Shown here in pieces: positions 44,356-54,009 of a stretch of 64,000 nucleotides of DNA; positions within the stretch are counted from its first letter, which is position 1, and every line of letters begins with the position of its first letter. The stretch is taken from positions 3,588,501-3,652,500 of the forward strand of contig NZ_CP086615.1 of the NCBI RefSeq assembly GCF_020883455.1. The letters run 5' to 3'. The notes below the pieces were generated by a model. It worked only from the letters and a program-made list of their open reading frames with translations. It was not told where the DNA came from and did no database searches. This DNA is from Spiribacter halobius (GTDB taxonomy: Bacteria > Pseudomonadota > Gammaproteobacteria > Nitrococcales > Nitrococcaceae). The position numbers and the translations under genes were made by a program.

Positions 44356-45837
44356 TTAGCGCCTGCGGCGGAGCAGCATCGGCAGGACGATCACGACTCC
44401 GGCCATTACCCACAGGGTGATGGCGATGGGGCTGCTGAACAAGGCCGACCACTCACCATCGCTGAGGTTCAGGGTACGCCGCAGATTGGTCTCCATCGGC
44501 CCACCCAGCACCAGGCCGAGCACTATGGGTACGAGGGAGATCTCCAGACGCCGGAACAGATAGCCGAGCACCCCGAAGAAGGTCATCGTGAGGATGTCGA
44601 AGGGGCTGTGGCTGATGGAGTAGATGCCGACGAAGGCGACCAGCGTCACCGAAGGCATGAGCGCCCAGGTGGGGGTGCTCAGCATGCGCACGAACAGCCC
44701 GATCAGTGGCAGGTTCATCACCAGAAGGACGACGTTCGCCACGTACAGCGCGGCGATGAGCCCCCAGACGAGATCCGGCTCGTTCTCGAACAGCAGCGGC
44801 CCCGGCGTGATACCGAGGGACACCAGCATCGCGAGCAGGATCGCCATGGTGCCGCTCGCCGGCACGCCGAGGGCCAGCAATGGCACCAGGCCGCCGCTGA
44901 CGCCGGCGTTGTTCCCGGCCTCCGGGGCCGCGACGCCGCGCTTGTCGCCCTTGCCGAAGGTGCCGCCCTTGTCATTCAGGCGCCGCTCCAGGCTGTAGGC
45001 GAGGAAGGCGCCCAGCGAGGCGCCTGCACCCGGCAGGATGCCGCCCACAAAGCCGACCACGCTGGAGCGCAGCATGGTGGCCCAGGTACCCGCCACCTCG
45101 CGCACCGCCCGGGTGATGCTGCCGACGCGCACCGGCTCCTGGGCGCCGCGAATATGGGCATCGATGAAGGCCAGCAGCTCGCTGACGGCGAACAGGCCCA
45201 CCAGCGCGACGATGAAGTCCACCCCCTCGTAGAGCTCCAGCAGGCCGAAGGTATAGCGGGGGACGCCGGTGCCCGGATCCAGGCCGATGGTGGCGAACAT
45301 CAGCCCGACGATGGTGGCGATGAGCGTCTTCAGCGGCCGGGCGCCGGTGACGCTGGTGATCGCGGAGAACGCCAGGATGTAGAGCGCAAAGTATTCGGCC
45401 GACCCGAAGCGGATCGCGAAGCTCGCCAGCCAGGGCGCAAAGAACATGAGCGCGATGATGGAGATGGTGGCGCCGACGAACGAGGCCACTGCGGAGATGG
45501 CCAGCGCCGCCTCGGCCCGGCCCTGGCGCGCCATGGGGTAGCCGTCCAGGGTGGTCATGATGGCCGGCTCGTCCCCGGGGATGTTGAGCATGATGCTCGA
45601 GATACGCCCGCCGTACATGGCGCCGTAGTAGACGCAGAGCAGCAGGATCATCGCCGAGTCGGCGCCGAGGCCGAGGCTGAACACCAGCGGGATGAGGATC
45701 GCGATACCGTTGGCAGGACCGAGCCCTGGCAACGCCCCCACCAGCGTGCCCGCAAAGGCGCCGAAAAGACCCAGGGCGATGTTGGTCGGCGTCAGCGCAA
45801 CGGCGAAGCCGGCGAGGAGCAGGCTGAGGGTTTCCAA
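44356..45837 (-). CDS. tctA: Tripartite tricarboxylate transporter permease TctA
   Basis: The large membrane subunit, 493 residues with about 11-12 helices. Family motifs GALPGLGPANGIAILIPLVF and GDEPAIMTTLDGYPMARQG are clear, with PGAGASLGAFLAY in the second half. It works with the periplasmic binding protein and the small TctB subunit to import citrate or other (di/tri)carboxylates by a sodium- or proton-coupled mechanism. Substrate not determinable. Confidence 0.94.
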   Translation of the reverse strand: METLSLLLAGFAVALTPTNIALGLFGAFAGTLVGALPGLGPANGIAILIPLVFSLGLGADSAMILLLCVYYGAMYGGRISSIMLNIPGDEPAIMTTLDGYPMARQGRAEAALAISAVASFVGATISIIALMFFAPWLASFAIRFGSAEYFALYILAFSAITSVTGARPLKTLIATIVGLMFATIGLDPGTGVPRYTFGLLELYEGVDFIVALVGLFAVSELLAFIDAHIRGAQEPVRVGSITRAVREVAGTWATMLRSSVVGFVGGILPGAGASLGAFLAYSLERRLNDKGGTFGKGDKRGVAAPEAGNNAGVSGGLVPLLALGVPASGTMAILLAMLVSLGITPGPLLFENEPDLVWGLIAALYVANVVLLVMNLPLIGLFVRMLSTPTWALMPSVTLVAFVGIYSISHSPFDILTMTFFGVLGYLFRRLEISLVPIVLGLVLGGPMETNLRRTLNLSDGEWSALFSSPIAITLWVMAGVVIVLPMLLRRRR

Positions 45838-45840
45838 GGC

Positions 45841-46275
45841 TCAACCTCCGAACAGGGCGCCGGCCGGCAGCGGCAGCCCGAGCACCGGATCGAACAGGAT
45901 GAACAGCCCGATGCTGACGCCGACCCCAAGCACCGCCGCAGGCCCCCAGCGCCCGCCCAGCTGCACGGCCAGCACCGCTATCGCCGCAGCCGTTGCGGGG
46001 ATGAATCCCACCGGCTCGAGCACGAAGGCATAGGCGACCAGCACGGCCACCGCGACGATCTGGCGCACCAGGGCAAGCCCATGCGGCCACTCGACCCCCG
46101 GCCCCGGCCGGAACAGCAGCACCAGGGCGGTGATGCCGAGTGCCACCGCCAGCAGCTGGGGAAAGGCGGACGGGCCGAGCGGGTCGGAGGTGAACGCGCT
46201 CTGGTAGTTGCGCCCGACGACCCCATAGGCCACCGCGAGCACGAACAGCAGCGCGCCCACCACCCGATCGCTCAT
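45841..46275 (-). CDS. tctB: Tripartite tricarboxylate transporter small subunit TctB
   Basis: 144 residues with four predicted helices (VVGALLFVLAVAYGVVG; FPQLLAVALGITALVLLF; AVAVLVAYAFVLEPVGF; a C-terminal pair). DPLGPSAFPQLLA is typical of the family. ATG 46275; it lies 3 bp ahead of tctA in the tctCBA order. Confidence 0.88.
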   Translation of the reverse strand: MSDRVVGALLFVLAVAYGVVGRNYQSAFTSDPLGPSAFPQLLAVALGITALVLLFRPGPGVEWPHGLALVRQIVAVAVLVAYAFVLEPVGFIPATAAAIAVLAVQLGGRWGPAAVLGVGVSIGLFILFDPVLGLPLPAGALFGG

Positions 46276-46294
46276 GCCCGTCACCTCCGCGCGC

Positions 46295-47290
46295 CTACTC
46301 TTGCAGGATGCCGATCTCGCGGGACAGCTCCGTGAGCTCTGCCACCTGCTCGTTAACGAAGTCGTCCATCTCCTCGCCGGCGCGCCAGAACGGCACCAGA
46401 CCATTGCGGGTCATGGCCTCCTGCCACTCGGTGGAGTTGTAGACCTCCTCCATGGCGTTGACCCAGTAGTCATAGGCGGCGTCGCTCATCTCGCCGCCGG
46501 CATAGAAGCCCCGCCAGTTCGCGCCGACCACGTCCACGCCCTGCTCCGCGGCGGTGGGCAGGTCGGAGAACTTGTCCGGCAGGCGCTCGTCCGCCAGCAC
46601 GGCGAGCACCCGGATGGCGCCGGCCTCGATCTGCCCGGTGGCCTCGGAGAGATCGCCAGTGAAGGCATCGATATGGCCGCCGCGCATCTGGGTGATGGCC
46701 GTGCCGCCGTTGTTGAAGGAGACGTACTTGATGGCGCGCACGTCCTCCACCCCGGCGGCCCTTGCCGCCAGCAGCACCTTCAGGTGATCCCAGCCGCCGA
46801 CGGCACTGCCGCCGCCGAAGGACACGTCCCGCGGGTTCTCCGCGATGGCCTCCATCAGGTCGTTAAGGTCTTCGTGCTCGGAGTCCGGAGACACGGCGAT
46901 GACGCCGAAGTCCGCGCCCAGGGTGGCGATCCAGCGCACCTGATCGGCGGAGAGCCCGGCATACTGGTTCTGCGCAAGGCGCGTGGTGGTGGCGGTGCTC
47001 GCGGCGACGATGAGGTTGTCGTCATCGGCGCGCTTGCTCACCACGTTGCTGTAGGCCACGCCACCGCCGGCCCCGGCCATGTTGGTGACGTTCACCGAGC
47101 CCTCGACCAGATCGAGCTCGTCAAGGATTCGCCCCACCGAGCGGCAGGTGAAGTCCCAGCCGCCGCCGGGATCCGCCGGCGCGATGCACTCGACGCCGGA
47201 GGCCGTGAAATCCTGCGCGGCGGCGCCGCCGGGCAGCATGGCGATCAGCGATACGGCGGCGAACGTCGCCGCGGACCACAGTCTGGACAT
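46295..47290 (-). CDS. tctC: Tripartite tricarboxylate transporter substrate-binding protein TctC
   Basis: A 331-residue periplasmic binding protein of the Bug family. Signal peptide residues 1-25 (AAVSLIAMLPGGAAAQ), then the ligand-loop region VECIAPADPGGGWDFTCRSV, and VNVTNMAGAGGGVAYSNV. The gene starts the tctCBA operon. No regulator gene (TctDE-like) is present in the window. Confidence 0.92.
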   Translation of the reverse strand: MSRLWSAATFAAVSLIAMLPGGAAAQDFTASGVECIAPADPGGGWDFTCRSVGRILDELDLVEGSVNVTNMAGAGGGVAYSNVVSKRADDDNLIVAASTATTTRLAQNQYAGLSADQVRWIATLGADFGVIAVSPDSEHEDLNDLMEAIAENPRDVSFGGGSAVGGWDHLKVLLAARAAGVEDVRAIKYVSFNNGGTAITQMRGGHIDAFTGDLSEATGQIEAGAIRVLAVLADERLPDKFSDLPTAAEQGVDVVGANWRGFYAGGEMSDAAYDYWVNAMEEVYNSTEWQEAMTRNGLVPFWRAGEEMDDFVNEQVAELTELSREIGILQE

Positions 47291-47436
47291 GATCCTCTCC
47301 TCCTTTTACGGGCGGCCGGGTGGCCACCTTCTTTCGTATGGGATGCCCCTGAAGCGTGGCAGGGGCCCGCACCAACCGCAAGCACCGGCATCCCCCCTTG
47401 CTCCACAGCGGCAAACCCGCATACTAATGCGGTAAC

Positions 47437-47510
47437 GCGGCTGTAGCTCAATGGTAGAGCGTCGCCCTCCCAAGGCGATGATGCCGGTTCGATTCCGGTC
47501 AGCCGCTCCA
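47437..47510 (+). tRNA. tRNA-Gly (anticodon CCC)
   Basis: A 74-nt cloverleaf: acceptor GCGGCTG pairs with CAGCCGC, D arm GTAGCTCAATGGTAGAGC, anticodon arm CGCC-CTCCCAA-GGCG giving anticodon CCC, T arm GCCGG-TTCGATT-CCGGT, and CCA encoded. No integrase or att duplication is seen next to it. Confidence 0.97.
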
Positions 47511-47700
47511 CCCCTTCTCCTTACCCGTCTCGCAGTCGCGATTTCCCGCCAGATTTCGGCCGGTTTTCTTTTCCGAGAGGCGCCTTGACTTGCGCGCTTC
47601 CCTGATTCCGCGCGGCCGTGCTGCCGGGGTGCGCCATGCTAGGCGCCACGCCGCACCCGCTTCACGACCTCGCGGACCCGAGATCGAAAAAGCACGCAAT

Positions 47701-49026
47701 TCAGGCCGCCTCGCGGCTGGCCTCTTGCGTGGACGGTGTGGCCTCGTCCGCACTGGCGTCGGCACGGGCGAGCTCCTCGATCCAGTCGAGCTGGGGGTCG
47801 ATCTCCCGGGCGCGGGGGTCGAGCTCGGAGATCACGGAAGTGGTGCGCGCCATGCTCACGAAGGCCGACTGCTCCTTGGCCGGGACCTGCTCGCCGCGGG
47901 CGATCAGTGCGTACAACGCCATCGCCGCCGTGACGCCGGCCACGGCAAGAAACAGCCCCTCGGGCCCCACCCGTGCCATCAGACCACCCACCAGCACCGG
48001 CCCCAGCGCCGCGCCGATGCCCCACAGGAACAGCAGCGCCGCGGCCACGCCGACGAAATCGACATCGCCCCGGGCCCCGAGGCGGTCGTTGATATGCGCG
48101 ACGGCCAGGGGGTAGAGAGTGAAGGTCAGCCCGCCGTACAGCGCCGCCACCGCCGCGAGCAGTACCAGCCCGGCGCCGGTGACCGCCAGCAGCAGGCCGC
48201 TTACGGCAAGCAGCGCCGCATTGACCACCACGATCAGCAGCCGGCGGTCGAAACGGTCCGAGAGCTGGCCGATGGGGTACTGCAGCAGCATGCCGCCGAG
48301 GATCATGGCGCCCATGAACACCGACACGCTCTGCACTCCGGCGAATGCCACCACGAACACCGGCGCCAGGGCGAACGCGGCACCGTTGACCACGCCTGCG
48401 GCGACGCACAGCAGCACGCCCATCCGGGAGCTCGTGAACACCGCCCTCAGCGCCAGCCGATGGCGCTGCGGCGGGGTGGGATGGATGGCGCGGGTAAGGC
48501 TGACCGGCACCAGGCAGAGGGCAAGGATGGCCGCGGTGATCATGAACAGCTCGGTGCCCTCGACCGGGCGCAGGGGCAGCAGGAACTGGCCGGCGCCGAG
48601 GCCGAGGTAGCTCGCGATCTGGTACAACGAGAACAGCCGGCCGCGGTTGCCGCTGCTCGCGCGCTCGTTCAGCCAGCTCTCGATGACCATGTACAGGCCG
48701 GCGATACTGAAGCCGGTCACTATCCGCAGCCCGCCCCAGACCCAGGCATCGATGTACAGGCCGTGCACCAGGGCGGCGGCGGTGGCCACCGCCGCGAACA
48801 CCGCAAACGCGCGGACGTGCCCGGCGCGCCGGATCACCGCCCCGGCGCCGAGGGCGCCGAGCATGAGCCCGGCGAAGTAGGCCGCCATGACCGCGCCGGT
48901 GACGTCCGCAGGAAAGGCCTCTGCGGCCAGGCGCACGGACAGCAGGGTCCCCAGCAGCCCGCTGCCGACCATGAGCACCAGGGTCGACAGGAGCAGCGCG
49001 GTAATCGAGGCCACAAGCGCGATCAT
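47701..49026 (-). CDS. MFS transporter (YcaD-like)
   Basis: A 441-residue major facilitator protein with 12 predicted helices. MAAYFAGLMLGALGAGAVIRRAGHVRAF is the helix 2-3 motif A region (given in part), and GFSIAGLYMVIESWLNE and LQYPIGQLSDRFDRR resemble the YcaD/UMF subgroup. ATG 49026 was chosen because the open frame further upstream (to 49296) is Arg/Gly-rich and not membrane-like. The C-terminal about 45 residues are acidic and cytoplasmic. Substrate unknown. Confidence 0.83.
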   Translation of the reverse strand: MIALVASITALLLSTLVLMVGSGLLGTLLSVRLAAEAFPADVTGAVMAAYFAGLMLGALGAGAVIRRAGHVRAFAVFAAVATAAALVHGLYIDAWVWGGLRIVTGFSIAGLYMVIESWLNERASSGNRGRLFSLYQIASYLGLGAGQFLLPLRPVEGTELFMITAAILALCLVPVSLTRAIHPTPPQRHRLALRAVFTSSRMGVLLCVAAGVVNGAAFALAPVFVVAFAGVQSVSVFMGAMILGGMLLQYPIGQLSDRFDRRLLIVVVNAALLAVSGLLLAVTGAGLVLLAAVAALYGGLTFTLYPLAVAHINDRLGARGDVDFVGVAAALLFLWGIGAALGPVLVGGLMARVGPEGLFLAVAGVTAAMALYALIARGEQVPAKEQSAFVSMARTTSVISELDPRAREIDPQLDWIEELARADASADEATPSTQEASREAA

Positions 49027-49327
49027 GCAGGGCAACCGGCCGTTGTTCCGGGGGGCGGCGGGCCCTGCGCCAGGGCCGACCCGGTGCCTTCCCGGCATCG
49101 GGCGCGCCAACGGTATTCCAGCGCCTCCGGCTTGTGAAGACTGCCAATGACGACTGGTCAACCGCCCCCGGCGGTGTGCTACAAGATAGGTAACGGCCGG
49201 CGCCAGAATACTGAAACCAAAGCCGCCTCGGGACGTTCCAAATCGCAGGCGGGTTCGCATCGCGACCCGGCGTGGGGGCAAAGCAACCGGGTGCACGAGA
49301 AGCCCGGATTAGCACGGAGGTGGTTAC
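49027..49327. other. 301-bp divergent region between the MFS gene and prkA
   Basis: It should hold the promoters of both genes. A CTACAAGAT at 49179-49187 loosely resembles an RpoS-type -10, which would fit the stationary-phase control of prkA homologues, but the match is too weak to call. No gene or repeat is seen. Confidence 0.4.
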
Positions 49328-51268
49328 ATGGCGAGCAGTAACGGCGGCGACCATCAGCGGTTCATGGACTCGCTCACGGCCTTCACCCGGGAGCACCGGG
49401 CGAAGCACTGGGAGGGCACGTTCGCAGAGTTCCTCGACCAGATCGTGAGCCCGCAACCGCAGCTCGCCACCCGCACCAGCCACCAGTATGTCTGGGACAT
49501 GCTGAAGTGGATGCAGCGAAAGGAGAGCGTCGAGGCCGAGGACGGCGAGTTCCGCCTGTTCTCCCACGAGCTCTTCGGCATGGACGAGCCGCTGCGGCGG
49601 ATCGTGGACTACTTCAAGGCGGCTAGCGCCGGCTCCGAGGTCGGGCGCCGCCTGCTGCTGCTGCTCGGCCCGCCCTCAGGCGGCAAGTCGAGCCTGGTCA
49701 TCCTCCTCAAGCGCGGGCTGGAGGAGTACAGCCACACCGAAGAGGGCGCCGTATACGCGCTCAAGGGCTCGCCCCTGCACGAGAACCCCCTGAATCTCGT
49801 GCCCTACAGCCTGCGCCCCGAGTTCCGCGAGACCTATGGCGTGGACATCCAGGGCGATCTCTCTCCCTACTGCCGCGCCATCCTCGACGAGGAGTACGAA
49901 GGGGATTTCATGCGCTACCCGGTGGAGCGCATCTTCCTTTCGGAGGCGAGCCGGGTCGGCGTCGGCACCTATGCGCCTCACGACCCCACCACGGCGGATA
50001 TCGCCGACCTGGTGGGCTCGGTGGACCTCTCAAAGGTCTCCGAGTACGGCGATGAGGGTGACCCGCGGGCGTGGTCCTGGTCCGGCGCGGTGTACTCCGC
50101 GAGCCGCGGCCTGCTCGAGATGATCGAGATCCTGAAGGTGAAGCGGGAGTTCCTGTATCTCCTGCTCACGCTGACCCAGGAGAAGAACATCAAGGTCTCG
50201 CGCTTCCCGCTCATCCACGTGGACGAGACCATCCTTGCCCACACCAATCTGGCGGAGTTCCGCAAGTTCCTACAGGAGAAGGAGAACGAGGCCCTGCTCG
50301 ACCGCATGGTCATCGTGCAGGTGCCCTACACCCTCAACTACCGGGACGAGGCGCGGATCTACCGCAAGCTGATCGCCCAGGCGCCGACCTTCCGCGAGGT
50401 GCACCTGGATCCGCATGCGCTGGAGGTGGCGGCGGTATTCGCCGTCCTGTCGCGCCTCAAGCCCTCGGAGCGCGAGGATCTCGACCTGTCCAAGAAGCTG
50501 CGCCTGTACGCAGGCGAGGACGTCGAGGGGCACTCCCAGAACGAGGTGGAGCGCATTCGCCACGAGCACGAGGACGAGGGGCTCTCCGGGGTCTCTCCCC
50601 GGTTCGTGGTCAACGCGCTCTCCAACGCCATCTCGCGCAGCGAGGTGCACAGCCTCACCAGCATGGAGGTGCTGGTGACGCTGAAGGACGCCATCGAGAA
50701 CGACGCCCGCATCGAGCCCAAGCAGAAGCGCCACTGGGTGGACTTCCTCGTCACCACCCGCAAGGATTTCTACAACCACTGGGTCAAGGAGGACGTGCAC
50801 AAGGCGCTGTTCGTCTCCTTCGAGGAAGAGAGCCAGAACCTGCTGGACAAGTACCTCGACGAGGTCGAGGCGATGCTCGACAACCGCGAGGTGGAAGACC
50901 CCATCACCGGTGAGGCGCGCCAGCCGGACGAGCGTTTCCTGCGCTCGGTCGAGGAGAAGATCAACATCTCCGACGCCGGCAAGCAGACCTTCCGCCAGGA
51001 GGTCGTGCGCAAGGCGATGGTGGCCTACAAGAACGGCGAGAAGTTCACACTGGACTCCCACGCCCGGCTGAAGGAGGCGATGGAGCGATACCTGTTCGAG
51101 GAGCGCCGTGACGTCCTGCGCCTGGTCACCTCTGTGGCGCGGCCGGACGAGGAGGCGCGCGAGAAGATCGCCGCCGTCGAGGAGCGGCTGATCAGCGAGT
51201 ACGGCTACGACCGGCACAGCGCGCGCGAGGCGCTCAACTACGTCACCACGCTCATGTCCCAGGAGTGA
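49328..51268 (+). CDS. prkA: PrkA family serine protein kinase
   Basis: 646 residues, the usual length. The N-terminal AAA+ domain has Walker A GPPSGGKSSLVI near residue 115 and an unusual long insertion. The C-terminal kinase-like domain (residues about 430-640) includes VTLKDAIENDARIEPKQKRHW. ATG 49328 follows ACGGAGGTGG. It starts a three-gene stress/stationary-phase cluster with a DUF444 (YeaH) gene and a SpoVR gene, conserved in many proteobacteria. The molecular target is unknown. Confidence 0.95.
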   Translation: MASSNGGDHQRFMDSLTAFTREHRAKHWEGTFAEFLDQIVSPQPQLATRTSHQYVWDMLKWMQRKESVEAEDGEFRLFSHELFGMDEPLRRIVDYFKAASAGSEVGRRLLLLLGPPSGGKSSLVILLKRGLEEYSHTEEGAVYALKGSPLHENPLNLVPYSLRPEFRETYGVDIQGDLSPYCRAILDEEYEGDFMRYPVERIFLSEASRVGVGTYAPHDPTTADIADLVGSVDLSKVSEYGDEGDPRAWSWSGAVYSASRGLLEMIEILKVKREFLYLLLTLTQEKNIKVSRFPLIHVDETILAHTNLAEFRKFLQEKENEALLDRMVIVQVPYTLNYRDEARIYRKLIAQAPTFREVHLDPHALEVAAVFAVLSRLKPSEREDLDLSKKLRLYAGEDVEGHSQNEVERIRHEHEDEGLSGVSPRFVVNALSNAISRSEVHSLTSMEVLVTLKDAIENDARIEPKQKRHWVDFLVTTRKDFYNHWVKEDVHKALFVSFEEESQNLLDKYLDEVEAMLDNREVEDPITGEARQPDERFLRSVEEKINISDAGKQTFRQEVVRKAMVAYKNGEKFTLDSHARLKEAMERYLFEERRDVLRLVTSVARPDEEAREKIAAVEERLISEYGYDRHSAREALNYVTTLMSQE

Positions 51269-51308
51269 GGGGGCACCGCCCCCGACGCTCCCGGGAAGGA
51301 GGCTCCCG

Positions 51309-52487
51309 ATGTCCCTGACCGACCACGACTCCAGGGACGGCGCCGGCCGCTGGTACGACCTCTTCTCCCGCGGCACCCGCGACTGGCTCCGGCACAACGA
51401 GAAGGTCCGCGAGGCGGTGCGTGAGCAGCTGCCCGACCTGGTGGCCGGCTCCGATGTGCTGAGCCGCCCGGACAACCGCACCGTGCAGGTGCCGGTGCGC
51501 TTCATGGAGCACGCCCGGTTCCGCCTGCGCGACCCCTCCGAGCAGAAGGGTGCGGGCCAGGGCCAGGCGAAGCCCGGCGACGTGCTGCGCCCGGCGCAGC
51601 CCGTGCGCCCCGGCCGCGGCGGCCAGGAGGGCGGCGGCGAGGGCGAGGGGCAGATCACCTTCGTCCTGGAGCTGCGCATCGACGACATCCTGGACTGGCT
51701 CTGGGACGAGCTGCAGCTGCCCAACCTGCAGCCGCGCCAGGGCAGCAACGTCGAGGCGGACGAATACATCCGCGAGGGCTGGGACCGCCGCGGCGCCCGC
51801 TCCCGGCTCGACCGCCGCCGCACCATGAAGGAGGCGATCAAGCGGCGCACGGCCGTGGGTGAGGGCGCCGTGCCGATCAGCAACGACGACCTGCGCTTCC
51901 GCCAGCTTGCCCGCCGCCGCCGGCCCACCACCAACGCCGCCGTGTTCTTCCTGCTCGACGTCTCCTCGAGCATGGACGAGCACTGCCGCAAGCTCGCCAA
52001 GAGCTTCTTCTTCTGGGCGCTGCAGGGCATCCGCCGGCAGTTCACTGCGGTGGATACGGTCTTCATCGCGCACACGGTGGAGGCCTGGGAGTTCGAGGAG
52101 CAGGACTTCTTCCAGGTCCACGGCCAGGGCGGCACCAAGAGCTCCTCGGGCTTCACCCGGGCGCTGGAGATCATGAACGAGCGCTTCGACCCCGGGCAGT
52201 ACAACAACTATCTGTTCTACGCCACCGACGGCCACAACTTCAGCGAGGACCGCAGCCGCGCCACGGACCTGCTTCTGCAGCTCGCCCCGGCGATGAATTT
52301 CCTCGGCTATGCCGAGGTGTCGCACCAGAACCACCGCCGGCTCGACACCGAGGTCGCCGGCATCTGGCGCGAGATCGCCCTGCAGTACCCCTCGGGCAGC
52401 TATTCCCTGACCCGGGAGCAGGACATCTGGCCGGCGATCAAGGCGTTCTTCACCGACCAGGCCGACGAGGCGGAGGTCGCCTCATGA
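51309..52487 (+). CDS. yeaH: YeaH/YhbH family protein (DUF444, VWA-like)
   Basis: 392 residues. The MIDAS-type motif FFLLDVSSSMDEHCRK near residue 215-230 marks a von Willebrand A-like domain. The N-terminal region is charged, and ENHRRLD-like and FYATDGHNFSED segments follow. ATG 51309 has GGAAGGAGG upstream and lies about 40 bp after prkA. It overlaps the SpoVR gene by ATGA. Confidence 0.93.
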   Translation: MSLTDHDSRDGAGRWYDLFSRGTRDWLRHNEKVREAVREQLPDLVAGSDVLSRPDNRTVQVPVRFMEHARFRLRDPSEQKGAGQGQAKPGDVLRPAQPVRPGRGGQEGGGEGEGQITFVLELRIDDILDWLWDELQLPNLQPRQGSNVEADEYIREGWDRRGARSRLDRRRTMKEAIKRRTAVGEGAVPISNDDLRFRQLARRRRPTTNAAVFFLLDVSSSMDEHCRKLAKSFFFWALQGIRRQFTAVDTVFIAHTVEAWEFEEQDFFQVHGQGGTKSSSGFTRALEIMNERFDPGQYNNYLFYATDGHNFSEDRSRATDLLLQLAPAMNFLGYAEVSHQNHRRLDTEVAGIWREIALQYPSGSYSLTREQDIWPAIKAFFTDQADEAEVAS

Positions 52488-53866
52488 CGGAATCCCTCGA
52501 AGACACCATCCCGCGCCTGGAGGCACTGGCCGCCGATCTCGGCCTGCGCCACCACCCGGTGGACTTCGAGATCGTGCCGCCGACCTTCATGATGGAGGTC
52601 GCGGTCTACGGCCTCCCGGTGCGCATGCCGCACTGGTCCTTCGGCGTGCGCTGGATCCACCAGATGATCCAGCATCGCATGGGCCACTCGAAGATCTTCG
52701 AGGTGGTCTTCCCCGGCAATCCGAACCGCGCCTACCTGGTGAACACCAACAGCGTCGAGGAGAACACGCTGGTGGTGGCTCACGTGCTTGGTCACGCGGA
52801 CTTCTCCCACAACAACATGACCTTCGCCCGCAGCCAGGAGCAGGTGGGCTATCACATCGTCGAGCAGGCGGCGGCCCATGCCCATCGCATCCAGGAGGTG
52901 ATCGACTCCGTTGGCACCCGGCGGGTGGAAGAGGTGCTCGACGTCGCGCTGGCGCTGGAGCCGCACATCGACACCGACCAGCCGCTGGAGCGGCCGCCCT
53001 ACGGTCGCCGATCGCGGGATCGCCAGGCATCGGAGCGTGACGACGACCCGTTCCGCGCGCGCTACGGCCACCTCCCGGGCGAGGAGCCGACGGGAACCGG
53101 CGCCCGCGAGCGACCGCAGCCGCCACGCATCCCCCCCTACCCGGAGCGCGACCTGCTCTGGTTCATTGCCCAGTACGCGCCGGAGATGGAGGACTGGGAG
53201 CGGGACATCTTCCTCGCCGTGCGCAAGGAGTCCTACTACTTCCAGCCGGTGTTCAACTGCCAGATCATGAACGAGGGCTGGGCGAGCTACTGGCACTCGC
53301 GCCTGCTGCGTGAGGCGGACTTCCTGCCGCAGCAGACCTACGTCGACTGCATGAAGACCCACTCGGACGTGGTGCGCCCCTATGCCGGCGACCGCCAGGT
53401 GGCGCTGCAGGTCAACCCCTATCACCTCGGCTACCAGATCTGGGAGAAGCTGGTGGAGGCGGAGGGCATGGAGGCCGCGCGCCAGCTGATGGAGCAGGAG
53501 GACGACTTCGCCTTCGTGCGCAACCACCTCTCCGCCGAGATGGCGGAGGAGCTGGGGCTGTTCGTCTACAGCGCCCGCCAGAACGGCGAGATCCGCGTCA
53601 CCGAGTCGAACCTGCACGAGCTGCACGAGGCCATCCTGCGGCCGAAGTTCCACTTCGGCGCGCCGCGGGTCTACGCCGACGAGCTCAAGTCCGACGGCAC
53701 CCTGATCCTGCGCCACGACCACCAGGGCGACGGCGCGGGCCTCGAGGTGGAGCGCGCCCGCCAGGTGCTGGACTACCTGGACCGCATCTGGCGCCGCCCG
53801 GTCAAGCTCTACACCACCGACGAGCGCGGCCGCGAGATCTGCCTCAAGCCGGGCCTGGAGGACTGA
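52484..53866 (+). CDS. ycgB: SpoVR family protein
   Basis: 460 residues. FEIVPPTFMMEVAVYGLPVRMPHWSFG (in pieces: VAVYGLPVRMPHWSFG), HVLGHADFSHNNMTF, MNEGWASYWHSRLLREADFL and QVNPYHLGYQIWE are the family signature; the His/Glu cluster (HVLGHADF, NEGWASYWH) suggests metal binding. The segment at about residues 165-215 is low-complexity and charged. Third gene of the prkA-yeaH-ycgB unit. Confidence 0.94.
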   Translation: MTESLEDTIPRLEALAADLGLRHHPVDFEIVPPTFMMEVAVYGLPVRMPHWSFGVRWIHQMIQHRMGHSKIFEVVFPGNPNRAYLVNTNSVEENTLVVAHVLGHADFSHNNMTFARSQEQVGYHIVEQAAAHAHRIQEVIDSVGTRRVEEVLDVALALEPHIDTDQPLERPPYGRRSRDRQASERDDDPFRARYGHLPGEEPTGTGARERPQPPRIPPYPERDLLWFIAQYAPEMEDWERDIFLAVRKESYYFQPVFNCQIMNEGWASYWHSRLLREADFLPQQTYVDCMKTHSDVVRPYAGDRQVALQVNPYHLGYQIWEKLVEAEGMEAARQLMEQEDDFAFVRNHLSAEMAEELGLFVYSARQNGEIRVTESNLHELHEAILRPKFHFGAPRVYADELKSDGTLILRHDHQGDGAGLEVERARQVLDYLDRIWRRPVKLYTTDERGREICLKPGLED

Positions 53867-53879
53867 GCGGGGTGCCAGC

Positions 53880-53912
53880 GTAGGTCGTGCACGGCCGCAG
53901 GCCGTGTGCGAC
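53880..53912 (+). repeat. REP-like hairpin downstream of the SpoVR gene
   Basis: GTAGGTCGTGCACGGCC, loop GCA, GGCCGTGTGCGAC. The head and tail match the element at 2498-2528; the stem differs. Confidence 0.6.
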
Positions 53913-53972
53913 ATCCTCGCTGCGGGTTTGCCGGTCGCCGTGCCCGCCGCGGGGCACCCACGCCCCGACCTC

Positions 53973-54001
53973 GCTTGAAACGCCCAACCCGAAACCCGAC
54001 A
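53973..54001. repeat. CCCGAAA heptamer repeat before the DMT permease gene
   Basis: GCTTGAAACGCCCAACCCG followed by AAACCCGAC. The unit matches the array at 43067-43135. Only one arm is seen. It ends about 8 bp before the GTG start of the next gene. Confidence 0.5.
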
Positions 54002-54009
54002 CTGCGCCG

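Noticed and set aside
47437-47700. Integrated element at the tRNA-Gly gene
   Set aside because: No integrase, phage gene or duplicated tRNA 3' end is visible within the neighbouring sequence.
49179-49187. RpoS-type -10 before prkA
   Set aside because: The match is weak and the -35 spacing is only loosely acceptable; too uncertain to annotate as a promoter.
49328-53866. The AAA+ PrkA and VWA-like YeaH as CobS/CobT-type partners of CobN
   Set aside because: Their motifs and the conserved prkA-yeaH-spoVR order identify the separate stress-response trio. They lack CobS or CobT features.
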